A stretch of DNA of 39,266 nt from Planctomycetota bacterium (GTDB taxonomy: Bacteria; Planctomycetota; PUPC01; JACPCR01): the NCBI GenBank assembly GCA_030740295.1, contig JASLXP010000155.1, positions 1-39,266 on the forward strand, read 5' to 3'. The translations under genes were made by a program, and so were the position numbers. Under the pieces are notes generated by a model that saw only the letters and a program-made list of their open reading frames with translations, was not told the origin of the DNA and did not search any database. Shown here in pieces: positions 26,715 to 35,710 of this stretch (position 1 is the first letter of the stretch; every line of letters starts with the position of its first letter).

Positions 26715-29347
26715 GGCCAAACGTGAATGGCCTCCGTCTTGATGCAGGCCAATTGCTTGGGCTGGTCTGGAAGGAAAGCCGGTTGGCGCTGCGGATGGTT
26801 TTGATATTCGTGGCCGGCACTTTTGTGGTCTTTGCGGCGAGCAGTCCGAACCCATTCGAGAATGGCCCGGCATCGTGGAGGGGTTTTCGGGAATTCGCAG
26901 CAGTCTTTGCCTTCTGCATTCCGCTTCTGGCCGCGGCCATGGCTGGTGCACACGCGTTTGCCGTCGAGCGGGTCTGGTCGACAGATCTCGTTCTCGAGGC
27001 ACTTCCTGTCCGCAGGCTGACGAGAGTGCTTATCAAGGTCGTGGTCAACTTCGCATTCCTTGTCTTTGTGGATGCGGTGGTCTGGTTTGCGTTGGTGCGT
27101 AATGGGCTCGCGGATTTCGCAGTCAAAGAGCCTTTCACCGTTATGGAGGCGGCGATGGTTGCGCAGGTGTTGATCTTCGGGCTCAGCCACTTGTGTTCAT
27201 CGCTGAGTGAGAAGCCACTGCGTGCACTTTTTGTCGCGCCCCTGATTCTCCTGTTCACGTTGGTCCTTGTCCTGGCCGGTGGCATTAGTCTTTTCATTCT
27301 GGCAGCGGGACGTGAGCTCGCTGACCAGTCTTCATTGTCCGGATACCAGGTGTTCCTGGAGAGCAGTACAGGGATTGGGCTGTTGCTCATTCTCCTGTGG
27401 CCGTTTCTGTTTCAACGCTGGCACACTCGACCGAGATTGCTGAGGCACCTGCGTCTGATGGCCGTCATTCCTTTTCTGCTGCTGTCGTTGCCGCTGCTGC
27501 AATTGTGGAGGGTGTGGGGTTTGAAAGCGCTGGGCGAGCTGATCTTTCAGGCGTACGATTTTGATGCCGATATAGTGATCTGGATGATGGTTTCCGCGGG
27601 CGCGGCGATGCTCTTCTCCGCCATCTATATCGAGAATCGGCGTTGGGTCTCCCAGGGCATCGGGGCTGGTTGGTCAGGAGTATTCGGAGTGGCGTGGACG
27701 ACCGGCAGTTGCCTTGTGGCCTGCTGGGTTGTCATGGCGTTGGGGATGCTTGGCCGTTTCCCGCTGAGGATCGGGGAGCACTGCAATCTGTATTCTGCGC
27801 AAAATAGAGAGCAACAACTCGCCTTGAGGTCTCGCGTCCGGGGATTCAGTGGAACTTCGTTCCAGCTTCCGTTTCTCCGGCAAGGCGATGCTGTGCACTT
27901 CAGGGAAGGAAGCAGTGATGCCGTTCTCCTGCCCATTGATCTGTACTCGGGCGGATCCTGGTCACCTGACTTCAAGACCTTTGCGTGGTCTCAGAGAATG
28001 GGTGATCTCTTCAGCAGGAGAGTGTCTTTGGGGATCTACGAAACTGATGCGCAGCGGCTTCAGCGAGTCACGTTACCGCAAATTGACTTCCAGGACGTAA
28101 ACGCGGCGTCTACGGTAATCCCCTTCTGGTCACCTGATTCGAAACAGATGTTCTGCGTGGTGCATCAGCTTGTAGAAAGTCGAAATGGCCCGGACCTCAT
28201 GAGGGCAGAATTAACCCTTTTCGAGATTGAAGGGCTGGGCATAACATTCCACCCGAGATTGATCACCCGCTGGACGAGCGAAGCCTCGGAAATGGCGTGG
28301 TATGCGCCGTATCCCACTGGCGCCGCCGTCGATGGCAAGGACCTGCTGATCTTTTTGGAACCGCGTTCTCATGAATGGAGAAAAGCTGTTCGTGAAACCG
28401 TTCCAGCCTATCCATCTCCACGTTCACTGGCCTATGGTCTGTTCCGATTTAATTCGAAAACAGGAGCAGCGCGGCCGGACCCCGCATTCGAGAGCCTGAG
28501 GAAAGATGTCGCAGCCAGGACTGACCCTTCAGCCAGAACCAGTTTCAACTGGAAAAGAGATCCGTGGAACCCGTGGGCTCAGACAGACCCTCAGATGGTT
28601 CACGTTATGAGTTATGTGCTGAACAACGACAGCTCGTGGCTGGAGGCGTGGAGGCTCGGCGTTGATGGCCGGGCCAACGAGCGCGTCATCCACACGGACC
28701 ACAGATCCCGCTACGTCATCATTGACGACCGGACTCAGATCATCGCAACCTGGAGGGACCTGAACGAGGATGACAACTGGGCATGGGAAGTGATGAAACG
28801 AGACCTAACCACCGGCGAAGAAGACCTGCTGCTGTCCATTCCGAAGGCTCACTCGGTTTACCTGGTCGCCTCGCCCAGCGGCAGGCGACTGGTCGTTGGG
28901 ACTCACAGAAAAATCGGCGAGAGCGATTACAGATCCGAGAGTTGGCTGCTGGCTACAGACGGCTCATTTGCTCACCACGTTCCCAATGTCCATCTGAGCA
29001 CTCAGACAGCGAACACCTGGACATCGGACGAATCCGCGTGCTACTGGTGGCAGAAGGACGGATTGTACGTGGCCGAATTTCGTTCTGATCCTGCCGGCTG
29101 CACTATCAGGCCGGTTCTCCTGAAGAGCGAACACCCCGAATACAGACACTGGCGGGAAAGCTTCAGTTCAGTGGGAAAGTCGTCCATGTTTTTCATGACA
29201 GATGGTTACCGACCGAATGGGCGACTTGTGTCCAGATTTGGCCGAATCGATCTTGCCACGGGCAAACCGGAAGTGCTCTTTCGATATTCGGGTGGGCAAT
29301 GGATTGGCACAAAGGCAGTCAGCATCAAGGAGGTGACCATTGATTAG
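26711..29347 (+). CDS. ABC-2-type permease fused to a C-terminal beta-propeller-like domain
   Basis: The protein has 878 aa from the ATG that overlaps the ATPase stop; an upstream in-frame start is rejected because it lies inside the ATPase. The first about 350 residues hold about eight transmembrane helices with ABC-2 features (GLVWKESRLALRMVL near the N-terminus, then AGAHAFAVERVWSTDLVL). The remaining about 520 residues are hydrophilic and beta-rich, with blade-like repeats such as LYSGGSWSPDFKTFAWSQ, VIPFWSPDSKQMFCVV and YLVASPSGRRLVVGTH, typical of WD40/PD40-like propellers. This region probably faces the outside. The fusion of an ABC-2 permease to a large propeller is unusual. It is the third gene of the GntR operon. 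Confidence 0.85.
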   Translation: MRPNVNGLRLDAGQLLGLVWKESRLALRMVLIFVAGTFVVFAASSPNPFENGPASWRGFREFAAVFAFCIPLLAAAMAGAHAFAVERVWSTDLVLEALPVRRLTRVLIKVVVNFAFLVFVDAVVWFALVRNGLADFAVKEPFTVMEAAMVAQVLIFGLSHLCSSLSEKPLRALFVAPLILLFTLVLVLAGGISLFILAAGRELADQSSLSGYQVFLESSTGIGLLLILLWPFLFQRWHTRPRLLRHLRLMAVIPFLLLSLPLLQLWRVWGLKALGELIFQAYDFDADIVIWMMVSAGAAMLFSAIYIENRRWVSQGIGAGWSGVFGVAWTTGSCLVACWVVMALGMLGRFPLRIGEHCNLYSAQNREQQLALRSRVRGFSGTSFQLPFLRQGDAVHFREGSSDAVLLPIDLYSGGSWSPDFKTFAWSQRMGDLFSRRVSLGIYETDAQRLQRVTLPQIDFQDVNAASTVIPFWSPDSKQMFCVVHQLVESRNGPDLMRAELTLFEIEGLGITFHPRLITRWTSEASEMAWYAPYPTGAAVDGKDLLIFLEPRSHEWRKAVRETVPAYPSPRSLAYGLFRFNSKTGAARPDPAFESLRKDVAARTDPSARTSFNWKRDPWNPWAQTDPQMVHVMSYVLNNDSSWLEAWRLGVDGRANERVIHTDHRSRYVIIDDRTQIIATWRDLNEDDNWAWEVMKRDLTTGEEDLLLSIPKAHSVYLVASPSGRRLVVGTHRKIGESDYRSESWLLATDGSFAHHVPNVHLSTQTANTWTSDESACYWWQKDGLYVAEFRSDPAGCTIRPVLLKSEHPEYRHWRESFSSVGKSSMFFMTDGYRPNGRLVSRFGRIDLATGKPEVLFRYSGGQWIGTKAVSIKEVTID
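29327..29336 (+). promoter_or_regulatory. Full-length Shine-Dalgarno deciding a TTG start
   Basis: AAGGAGGTGA, a full complement of the 16S 3' end, lies 3 nt before the TTG at 29340. It is inside the end of the previous gene and supports the TTG start of the second permease over the ATG at 29373. Confidence 0.8.
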
Positions 29348-30107
29348 GTCTGCCACGGAACGAAATATCCTGATGGCCCTCTTCTGGAAAGAATGGCGAG
29401 AGAATTCTCCGGTCCTGTTTCTCGGCGGCCTCTGGATGATTCTACTGTTCGGTTCGATCTGGCCGCTCGGTGTCGAGTATCTGCCTCCACCGCCTGAAAC
29501 GGTCACTCGAGTGGAGGCTTTGCGGCGGGGCCTCACCCCGTCGGAGTTGGCGGATTCGCGTTCCGTTCGATTGCGCCGGGCCGCCCTGCGATGGGTTCTG
29601 GGTGCTTCCGCCGCGATGGTCTTCGGCGTGGCCGCGATGACTGCGGCCGGTTCATTCGCTCAGGAGCGGGAATCACGGAACGAGCTCTACCTGGAAAGCC
29701 TGGCCGTGGACCGCCGGACTATCTGGCTGGCAAAGGCCCTGGCCAGAGGGATTGTCGTCCTTTTCAGCTATCTCTGCGTCTTCGTGCCGATCCTTGCCCT
29801 TGGCCTCGAGAAGGCCGTGAACTGGGAATTCTTCGGAGAAGCGGTCTTTTATGTTCTGCTTTTTTCCATCTTCGGAGTGGTCTTTCTATCCTCCACGCTT
29901 CTCTCAAATTCGATGGAGTCCCTCGCCGCCGGGCTCGTCTTCTGGCTGCTGCCATGCTTCATAATGACTCAGATCTACGGCGAGGACACATGGCACGATG
30001 CGCTCCGATGGCCCTCTGCACTGGCCATCTACGGCGTCTGGGGCGGGGCCGCGCTTGCGTTCTCTGCGTGGATCTATGTCAGGCGCCCATGGTCGCCACG
30101 AGGGTAG
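29340..30107 (+). CDS. ABC-2-type permease
   Basis: The protein has 255 aa from TTG; the alternative is ATG at 29373. A first helix (PVLFLGGLWMILLFGSIWPL) follows the ABC-2-style N-terminal ALFWKEWRENS. Further helices are WVLGASAAMVFGVAAMTAAG, GIVVLFSYLCVFVPILAL, VFYVLLFSIFGVVFLSSTLL, LAAGLVFWLLPCFI and LAIYGVWGGAALAFSAWIYV. The motif FAQERESRNELYLESLAVDR matches the cytoplasmic loop seen in ABC-2 permeases of YtrC/D type. It overlaps the propeller permease by 8 bp and probably completes a heterodimeric transporter. Confidence 0.9.
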   Translation: MIRSATERNILMALFWKEWRENSPVLFLGGLWMILLFGSIWPLGVEYLPPPPETVTRVEALRRGLTPSELADSRSVRLRRAALRWVLGASAAMVFGVAAMTAAGSFAQERESRNELYLESLAVDRRTIWLAKALARGIVVLFSYLCVFVPILALGLEKAVNWEFFGEAVFYVLLFSIFGVVFLSSTLLSNSMESLAAGLVFWLLPCFIMTQIYGEDTWHDALRWPSALAIYGVWGGAALAFSAWIYVRRPWSPRG

Positions 30108-30202
30108 GCCGTAACGCTTGGTGCTCCGCTGATTCATTTCAGGCGGAACTCAGGAATCGGAAAGCTGAAGCGCTCCCAACCGGTTTGCCTCTATGTTGTG
30201 GC

Positions 30203-31810
30203 TCATTCACTTGCCAGCACCTTCAGCCTGGCCAGATAGATGCTCGTCTTTCCCTGGTGAGATGAATAGTAGCTCAGCCAGAGCAACCCATCGTGGATGA
30301 CCATGCCTGCGTAGCTCGTGTCCCCACCGGAAGGCAGGCGATGCACCACTTTCATTTTGCCCTGACTGGGATCAATCCATGCGAGCGCAGTGTGCGGCTT
30401 CGGCCTGTACAGCCGAACGGCGCAGAGAAGCCGGCCATCCTCCAATTGGATCATCTTGGGGCCGCCGATAGGAACGCCCAGATCCTTCCACGACCATTCC
30501 GTGTATGGTGGCTTTGATGTGCCAATCATGCCGGTGCCACCGCGCCTCAGCAGGCAATAGCCCGTATCGTCTTCGGCAAACACCAGGGATGTTTCATTCG
30601 GATATTTCTGGTCTTGCAGCGTCTTGACGAGCGTGTCGAATTGCCGGCCCGTAGTGCTCCTGTAAAGCCGATTCATTTTGGGCCCGACCGTCGCGTAGCC
30701 GATCCCGTAGGCCGCGCCTTTGTGCCAGGTAACGCTCCACAGCCACAGGTTCGGATCGCCAATGTTCGCCGCCTCGGTCCAGTCCTTACCGTCTTTGCTG
30801 AACCATGCCATGGACTGATGCCGTACCGGCTTTGGATTATGAAGTGCACCTGCGCCACTAAGCATCAGTTCGCCGCCCGCAGTGAGACTGAGCTTGGCAT
30901 CTCTCAAATCCGCAACAGCAGAAGTGAGATGCACCGCAGTGTCCCACGCGATCCCATCTTCGGAAACCAGTACCCGCAGGGCACCATTCTTTGAAACGTG
31001 CCCGTCCCCTTCCCTGAATGCGCAATACCACTTGTCCTTGAATCGGATGAGATCGGTAAACGCATTGTGCCGCGCCTTATCCCAGATGAGCCGCACATCA
31101 ACGAGCTTGATGGTCGTATCCCCATCGACCGGACCAAAGAAAGAAGGCGGCTTCTCAAACGTCTTCCGGGCTGGGGTCGCCTTGCCCTTGACCACAATAT
31201 CCTTGATGTGCGCGCGGCCCTGGCTGGCATAAAAACCGATGTGGCCGGATTTCAGAAGCGGGTGGGTCGCTTCGTATAAAAGTCTGCCGTTCAGTGAAAC
31301 ACGGATCTTTGAGCCGACTGCCTCGAGGGCCGCGCCATGCCACTTACCCGCGGGTTTGTCGAGATTGCTTACTCGCTTGATTTCGCTCCATAGTTTGCGG
31401 CGATCACGGCGCACCAGGATGGCCTGCGCGCGATCGTAGTGAACGTAGTAATAGGTCACCCCGTCTTCTGCCCGCACCATAAAACCGCAGGCCAGAACGC
31501 CGCGCTTCTGTGGTTCGACCAGAAACTTCGCCTCAAGCCGAACATCCGTCCATTCACTTTTCTTGTAGACCGCACAGGAAGGCTCCTGCCGGCCGTCCAG
31601 CACGAGCTCTCCCTTCTCTATCTCGCCTGACGCGCCATAGAGGAGCCACTCTGAGACTGCATCGACTTGTGTGAGGTCAATGGGCTGTGAGGGTTCCAGC
31701 GGATCCTGACCGAAGGCTGCCTGGAAATCTGGGGCAAACACAAAAACCGCAGCAAGAGCCCAAGGCAAGCACAAACTCTCGGGTTTCACATACGATGTAC
31801 AGATCATCAC
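30203..31810 (-). CDS. DUF1080–sialidase-like fusion, secreted
   Basis: The protein has 535 aa with a signal-like N-terminus (LCLPWALAAVFVFAPDFQAAFG). Residues about 50–220 are a DUF1080/LamG-like beta-sandwich (3-keto-glycoside hydrolase-like): VSEWLLYGASGEIEKGELVL, YYYVHYDRAQAILV and GHIGFYASQGRAHIKDI. Residues about 240–535 resemble a sialidase/BNR propeller (FKDKWYCAFREGDGHVSKNG, RVLVSEDGIAWD, WFSKDGKDWTEA). The two-domain order is frequent in planctomycetes. The role is inferred to be attack on or binding of complex sugars outside the cytoplasm. Classical Asp-box motifs are only partly visible (SEDGIAWD, SKDGKDWT). Confidence 0.8.
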   Translation of the reverse strand: MMICTSYVKPESLCLPWALAAVFVFAPDFQAAFGQDPLEPSQPIDLTQVDAVSEWLLYGASGEIEKGELVLDGRQEPSCAVYKKSEWTDVRLEAKFLVEPQKRGVLACGFMVRAEDGVTYYYVHYDRAQAILVRRDRRKLWSEIKRVSNLDKPAGKWHGAALEAVGSKIRVSLNGRLLYEATHPLLKSGHIGFYASQGRAHIKDIVVKGKATPARKTFEKPPSFFGPVDGDTTIKLVDVRLIWDKARHNAFTDLIRFKDKWYCAFREGDGHVSKNGALRVLVSEDGIAWDTAVHLTSAVADLRDAKLSLTAGGELMLSGAGALHNPKPVRHQSMAWFSKDGKDWTEAANIGDPNLWLWSVTWHKGAAYGIGYATVGPKMNRLYRSTTGRQFDTLVKTLQDQKYPNETSLVFAEDDTGYCLLRRGGTGMIGTSKPPYTEWSWKDLGVPIGGPKMIQLEDGRLLCAVRLYRPKPHTALAWIDPSQGKMKVVHRLPSGGDTSYAGMVIHDGLLWLSYYSSHQGKTSIYLARLKVLASE

Positions 31811-31857
31811 ACCGATTTGCAGTTGTTTAAATGTTCAGTCAAGAAGACCGTACATAG

Positions 31858-31876
31858 AAGAGGCGTCTCGCCTTTT
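31858..31876. terminator. Possible hairpin downstream of the DUF6797-like gene
   Basis: An AAGAGGCG stem, TCT loop and CGCCTTTT stem form an eight-pair hairpin (one G–T pair) 4 bp beyond the stop of the gene at 31881. The T-run is on the plus strand; on the gene's own strand the tail is only partly U-rich, so function as a terminator is uncertain. Confidence 0.35.
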
Positions 31877-31880
31877 CAAT

Positions 31881-34241
31881 TCAGCCGGCCTTCTTCTCCT
31901 CGGATTCCGCAACGGGTATCTCATGGATCGTATTGTAGATCTCCTGCTTCAGACTCGTGCCGTCTGCCGCCTCGATGTTGTATTTGATACGCATCTGCAT
32001 GACCGGCTGGAGGCCGGGAATCTCGATAAAGACGGTCTTCTCATCGTCCATCAGCTTCACCGATTTCACCTCGACCGGCTCGCCGCTTACTGACGCTGCG
32101 AATCGCCTCGGTTGCTTGGCTTTCTGGTCTTTGTTTTTGATGAAGTAGTGTGACGAGCCGTAGCCCGCATTCCACAGGTAGTCCCACTGCATGACGGAGT
32201 AGAAGTCTCTGTCCTTTGCCTTTTCCGGATTGAGGGGAGAGGTGAAGGTGACCTCGATTCCATCGGGCTGGACGCGGATGCTCGTTGGCATGTTCACCGT
32301 TTTACCGGTGTAGCGCATGCGATCGAATCCTCCCTCTTTACCGGCATTGGTCTGCCATCCTTTGAGGCCGCACACGTAGAGCTGCCCGTCACGTAGATTG
32401 AATCGGGCGCGCATGGCTGTGCTGGTGAATTTAATATTGGGGAATTCGACCACGCCGCCCTGGATCTGGCCGTTGACCTCCTCCTTCAGTACTTTGAAAA
32501 CGCAGCAGCGGCCGTAAGAAAGGTGCAGCAGCTCATCCTTGAACGGCCCCCACTTGTCGCTGTGCACCCATTCCTGGCAGCCGCCTGAGTTGTCCGCGTT
32601 CTTGGATATCCAGCAGATGGGCTTCGGCTCTTCCGATTTATTCCGTGGGGCATCGTGAGGATCTTTCACCTTTGTTTTGGCGAAGTGATCTTTCCAGGAG
32701 GGTGTCTTGAACTGGCGATCCTGCGCGACATCAACCACGCCCAGAAAGTCGCCTTCCCTCACCCAGTGCACTGGTGTGGCTGGCACAAATGTGCCTTCGT
32801 TGTCGCTCGCGGTGACCTGTCCGTTGGGGTGCACGCCAATACCGTTGGGCGCACGGAGTCCGGAAGCGTAGATATCCATTTTCTTGCCGTCCGCGGAGAC
32901 CCGGATGAGTTTGCCGTGGTGCTTGACGATGCGTTCAAACCCGCGGCCGCCTTTTTTAACGGGCGAGCCAAAAGCAAAGTAGAAGTTGCCCGCCGCATCC
33001 GCGCGCAGATCGAATGCGAACGCGTGAAACGCATCGGTGACTTCCCAGTCGTTGTTGAAATTCTCATAAAAATCGGCCTCGCCATCATTGTTGAAATCGT
33101 GCAGGCGAGTGATCTGGTCCTTGCCGAGCACGTAGACCTTGTCGTCGACGATTTCGAGTCCGAGGGCCTGGTAGATTCCGGACGCGTATCGACGCCATTC
33201 GACCTTCTCGAGTTTGTCGTCGATTCCGCTGACCAGCCAGACGTCGCCGCTCCACGTGCAGACGGCGGCGCGTGTGCCGTCGGAGAAGAAATCAAAACCA
33301 CCGAGCCGCATCCAGGATTTGTATGGGTTCTCGTATGGAACGGGCATCTGGTCCAGCACGTATGGGCCGGTGTCCTCTGCGATCGTGCCTTTCGCAGTGA
33401 CCGTTTCTTTCCAGAGCTGGGGCCCGCCTTTCGTGAGTGTTGCCGGGTCGACCGGCTTGTCCCCCTTGATGAAAGCGTCGAGTCTGGCTTCTTCAACGTT
33501 GTCTGAAGCCAGGTAAATCTTGAATGTTTCCGGCTTGTTGTGGCCGGGCAGTTCAAAGATGACGCGCTTGTCCTTCATCTTTAGTTGAGCTCTCTTCGAA
33601 GATGACTTGAAGCGAACTTGGAACCCGCTGGTCTGCGCCTTCTGGCCCTTTTTATCCAGCGTCGGCGGTGCCGCTTCCGCGACCATGACCTGCATGGCAG
33701 CCTTGTTCGGTTCAACTCGAATGGTTCGTGAAAACACCGGCTCTCCGTTCGGCAATGCGTGAATGCCCGGCAGTTCGAGGACGGCGATGCCGCCGACCGT
33801 ATATGAGAAAACGATTTGGCTCCCATGCCGATAGAGCCCTCGATATTTCGCCCAATCGGACGGTAAAGGCCCGACATCGGATTCTCTCGGATCCTTAAAG
33901 CTGCCATCCTTTGCCCAGCCCGGGCTCAGGGACGCACCTGCCACCCAACTATCGGTCGGTGTACGGCAGATGCCCCCATGCTTGCCATCGTAAACAGTGC
34001 CCTCCAGCTTGAACTCACCTGTCCACGCTTCCACCATCTGCAGCCGGTCGGCATCAAACAGCCAGCCTCCTTTGACTTTGTCATTCAGCCGGATAGCTGC
34101 CATCCCTCGAAACGATTTCTGGCCGCGACTGTTAAGAATGCCGGCGCTTACCAGGGGGCCGTAATCCATCTGCTTGAAACGCTGCGCAGAAAGATCGGAC
34201 GAAAACAGGAACAGGATGGCGGGTATAAGACTGAATTTCAT
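31881..34241 (-). CDS. DUF6797-like secreted propeller protein
   Basis: The protein has 786 aa. A signal peptide (MKFSLIPAILFLFSSDLSAQ) precedes an N-terminal domain resembling the DUF6797 type of planctomycete and verrucomicrobial proteins (MDYGPLVSAGILN, YRGLYRHGSQIVFSY). A propeller-like region resembling soluble glucose/sorbosone dehydrogenases follows: FDFFSDGTRAAVCTWSGDVWL, FNNDGEADFYENF and GLRAPNGIGVHPNG, where the loops carry calcium-like DNDGE motifs. Many relatives end in a c-type cytochrome, but no CxxCH is visible here. The role is inferred to be oxidation or binding of sugars in the envelope. It follows the dehydrogenase gene on the same strand. Confidence 0.65.
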   Translation of the reverse strand: MKFSLIPAILFLFSSDLSAQRFKQMDYGPLVSAGILNSRGQKSFRGMAAIRLNDKVKGGWLFDADRLQMVEAWTGEFKLEGTVYDGKHGGICRTPTDSWVAGASLSPGWAKDGSFKDPRESDVGPLPSDWAKYRGLYRHGSQIVFSYTVGGIAVLELPGIHALPNGEPVFSRTIRVEPNKAAMQVMVAEAAPPTLDKKGQKAQTSGFQVRFKSSSKRAQLKMKDKRVIFELPGHNKPETFKIYLASDNVEEARLDAFIKGDKPVDPATLTKGGPQLWKETVTAKGTIAEDTGPYVLDQMPVPYENPYKSWMRLGGFDFFSDGTRAAVCTWSGDVWLVSGIDDKLEKVEWRRYASGIYQALGLEIVDDKVYVLGKDQITRLHDFNNDGEADFYENFNNDWEVTDAFHAFAFDLRADAAGNFYFAFGSPVKKGGRGFERIVKHHGKLIRVSADGKKMDIYASGLRAPNGIGVHPNGQVTASDNEGTFVPATPVHWVREGDFLGVVDVAQDRQFKTPSWKDHFAKTKVKDPHDAPRNKSEEPKPICWISKNADNSGGCQEWVHSDKWGPFKDELLHLSYGRCCVFKVLKEEVNGQIQGGVVEFPNIKFTSTAMRARFNLRDGQLYVCGLKGWQTNAGKEGGFDRMRYTGKTVNMPTSIRVQPDGIEVTFTSPLNPEKAKDRDFYSVMQWDYLWNAGYGSSHYFIKNKDQKAKQPRRFAASVSGEPVEVKSVKLMDDEKTVFIEIPGLQPVMQMRIKYNIEAADGTSLKQEIYNTIHEIPVAESEEKKAG

Positions 34242-34369
34242 AAATGCCTGACTGTGGGTTGCAGTGACTCGTTTCAGCAGGTTCCTGAGCCTTCACATTG
34301 GTCGAAGCAGTTCCCACGAACCTGATGTCCGCCGTGTTTCTTCACCATTCCGACACTACGCTCTTCCTG

Positions 34370-34400
34370 CACTCCATCATTCCAGCATCCCATTACTCCG
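34370..34400. repeat. CATTCC-word array near a gene end
   Basis: CACTCCATCATTCCAGCATCCC followed by ATTACTCCG is a degenerate array with period about 7–8. It ends 8 nt from the stop codon of the Gfo/Idh/MocA gene. It shares words with 24469–24487. The rest of this 165-bp gap shows no gene. Confidence 0.4.
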
Positions 34401-34407
34401 GCCGCCC

Positions 34408-35433
34408 TCACCATTTCACTTCGATCCTTTCACTTCGGCCTGCTGATTCCACTGCGCCGAAGACCATTGCTACGCTGCGGATGTTATCGCCGCACCAGGT
34501 TTCCGGTTTACTGCCCTCTCGGATGGCAGAAACAAATCGCGCGAGTGAGCCGGCGAGGCCTTCCGGGCCGACGTCCGGCTTTTCGATCTCAACCTCTTCT
34601 TTGGGTCGGGTGAACCCCTCTTCCGCGTCCGTGAGGATTTCAGCCGTCAGGCCATCGCCGCCGTCCCAGATGATCGTGCCCCTGTCGCCGATGATGCGCC
34701 AGATTCCGTTCCAGCCGGTGTTGTGACCTTCCGCGCACCAGCTTCCGCGATAGGTGAAGAGAATCCCTTCCGTCATCTCAAAAACCGCCGTGGTCGCAAC
34801 ATCTCCTTGATACCAACTGCCGTGCGGGTTGAACTCGTGGCAATAAACAGCCCGCGGGTCAGCACCCGTCACGCAGCGCAACATGTCGAAATGGTGGATC
34901 GACATATCGAGCAACAGCGGATGATCCATCTCGTCTCTGAACCCGCCGAAGTGGGCCCCGATATAAAAATCGATATTCGCGGTGGTGACCTTCCCGATGA
35001 GGCCTTCCTGAATGGCCTTCCGAATCGCTCGAACTGGTTTGGACCAGCGATAGTTCTGGCTGACCATGTAAATCTTTCCCGCCTCCTCCGCAGCGCGCAC
35101 CATCTCCTGCGCGTTCGACAATGAATCGGAGAGCGGCTTTTCGCCGATGACGTGACACCCCGCGGCCAGCGCGGTCAGTGTGACTTCTCTGTGCGCTGCA
35201 GGAATGGTGACGTCCACGACCGCGTCCGGATGATGCTTTTCCAGCGCGGCGCTCATTTCCGTGTGGGCATTTTCCGCGTCGATGCCGACCTTCTCTGCCG
35301 CGGCCAATGCGGCCTCTTCACGCAGATCGACCACGCCGGCAATTTCGATGTCGTCGTTTTTGACCAGGTTGTTCAGCCAGCCCTGTCCCATACCGCCCAA
35401 GCCGACTTGTATGACTCTGATCTTATCGCTCAT
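34408..35433 (-). CDS. Gfo/Idh/MocA-family oxidoreductase
   Basis: The protein has 341 aa. The Rossmann nucleotide motif is VIQVGLGGMGQGW (residues about 7–19), the family EKP motif is GCHVIGEKPLSDS and the C-terminal domain has HPLLLDMSIHHFDML (catalytic-type histidines) and GDRGTIIWDGGDGL. The family reduces or oxidises sugars and inositols with NAD(P). No signal peptide was seen. It lies upstream of the propeller gene on the same strand and divergent from the aminotransferase gene, with the longest inverted heptamer element between them. Confidence 0.93.
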   Translation of the reverse strand: MSDKIRVIQVGLGGMGQGWLNNLVKNDDIEIAGVVDLREEAALAAAEKVGIDAENAHTEMSAALEKHHPDAVVDVTIPAAHREVTLTALAAGCHVIGEKPLSDSLSNAQEMVRAAEEAGKIYMVSQNYRWSKPVRAIRKAIQEGLIGKVTTANIDFYIGAHFGGFRDEMDHPLLLDMSIHHFDMLRCVTGADPRAVYCHEFNPHGSWYQGDVATTAVFEMTEGILFTYRGSWCAEGHNTGWNGIWRIIGDRGTIIWDGGDGLTAEILTDAEEGFTRPKEEVEIEKPDVGPEGLAGSLARFVSAIREGSKPETWCGDNIRSVAMVFGAVESAGRSERIEVKW

Positions 35434-35505
35434 TGTGTTGCTTCTCGGATGATGAAATCGAAGGCGGAGTATCGTAGCGGCTGGCTTAGGTGCGGCAATC
35501 GGATG

Positions 35506-35657
35506 GTAATGAGTAATGAGTAATGAGTAATGAGTAATGAGTAAAGTGTCGCTGTGGTGAGCGTACCTGGAGTGCTTTCAATGCAACGCCGCAGTACCGA
35601 ACAAGACCGGTAATTCCAGCTTACTCATTACTCATTACTCATTACTTCATTACTCAT
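35506..35657. repeat. GAGTAAT inverted-arm element
   Basis: The left arm (35506–35545) has about five and a half units of GAGTAAT; the right arm (35621–35657) has the complementary ATTACTC units, one with an extra base. The arms can pair over about 36 bp around a 75-bp core without repeats. It occupies most of the 277-bp divergent intergenic region. It is the longest regular example of the heptamer-arm architecture and would form a strong hairpin in RNA or a cruciform in DNA. Confidence 0.92.
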
Positions 35658-35710
35658 TCGAACTGGCGTTCCTCCCGGCTATGATTCCGGCCACGCGACC
35701 AACAAGGCAC

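Noticed and set aside
30108..30202. Bidirectional terminator between facing genes
   Set aside because: No hairpin with a T-run is evident in these 95 bp.
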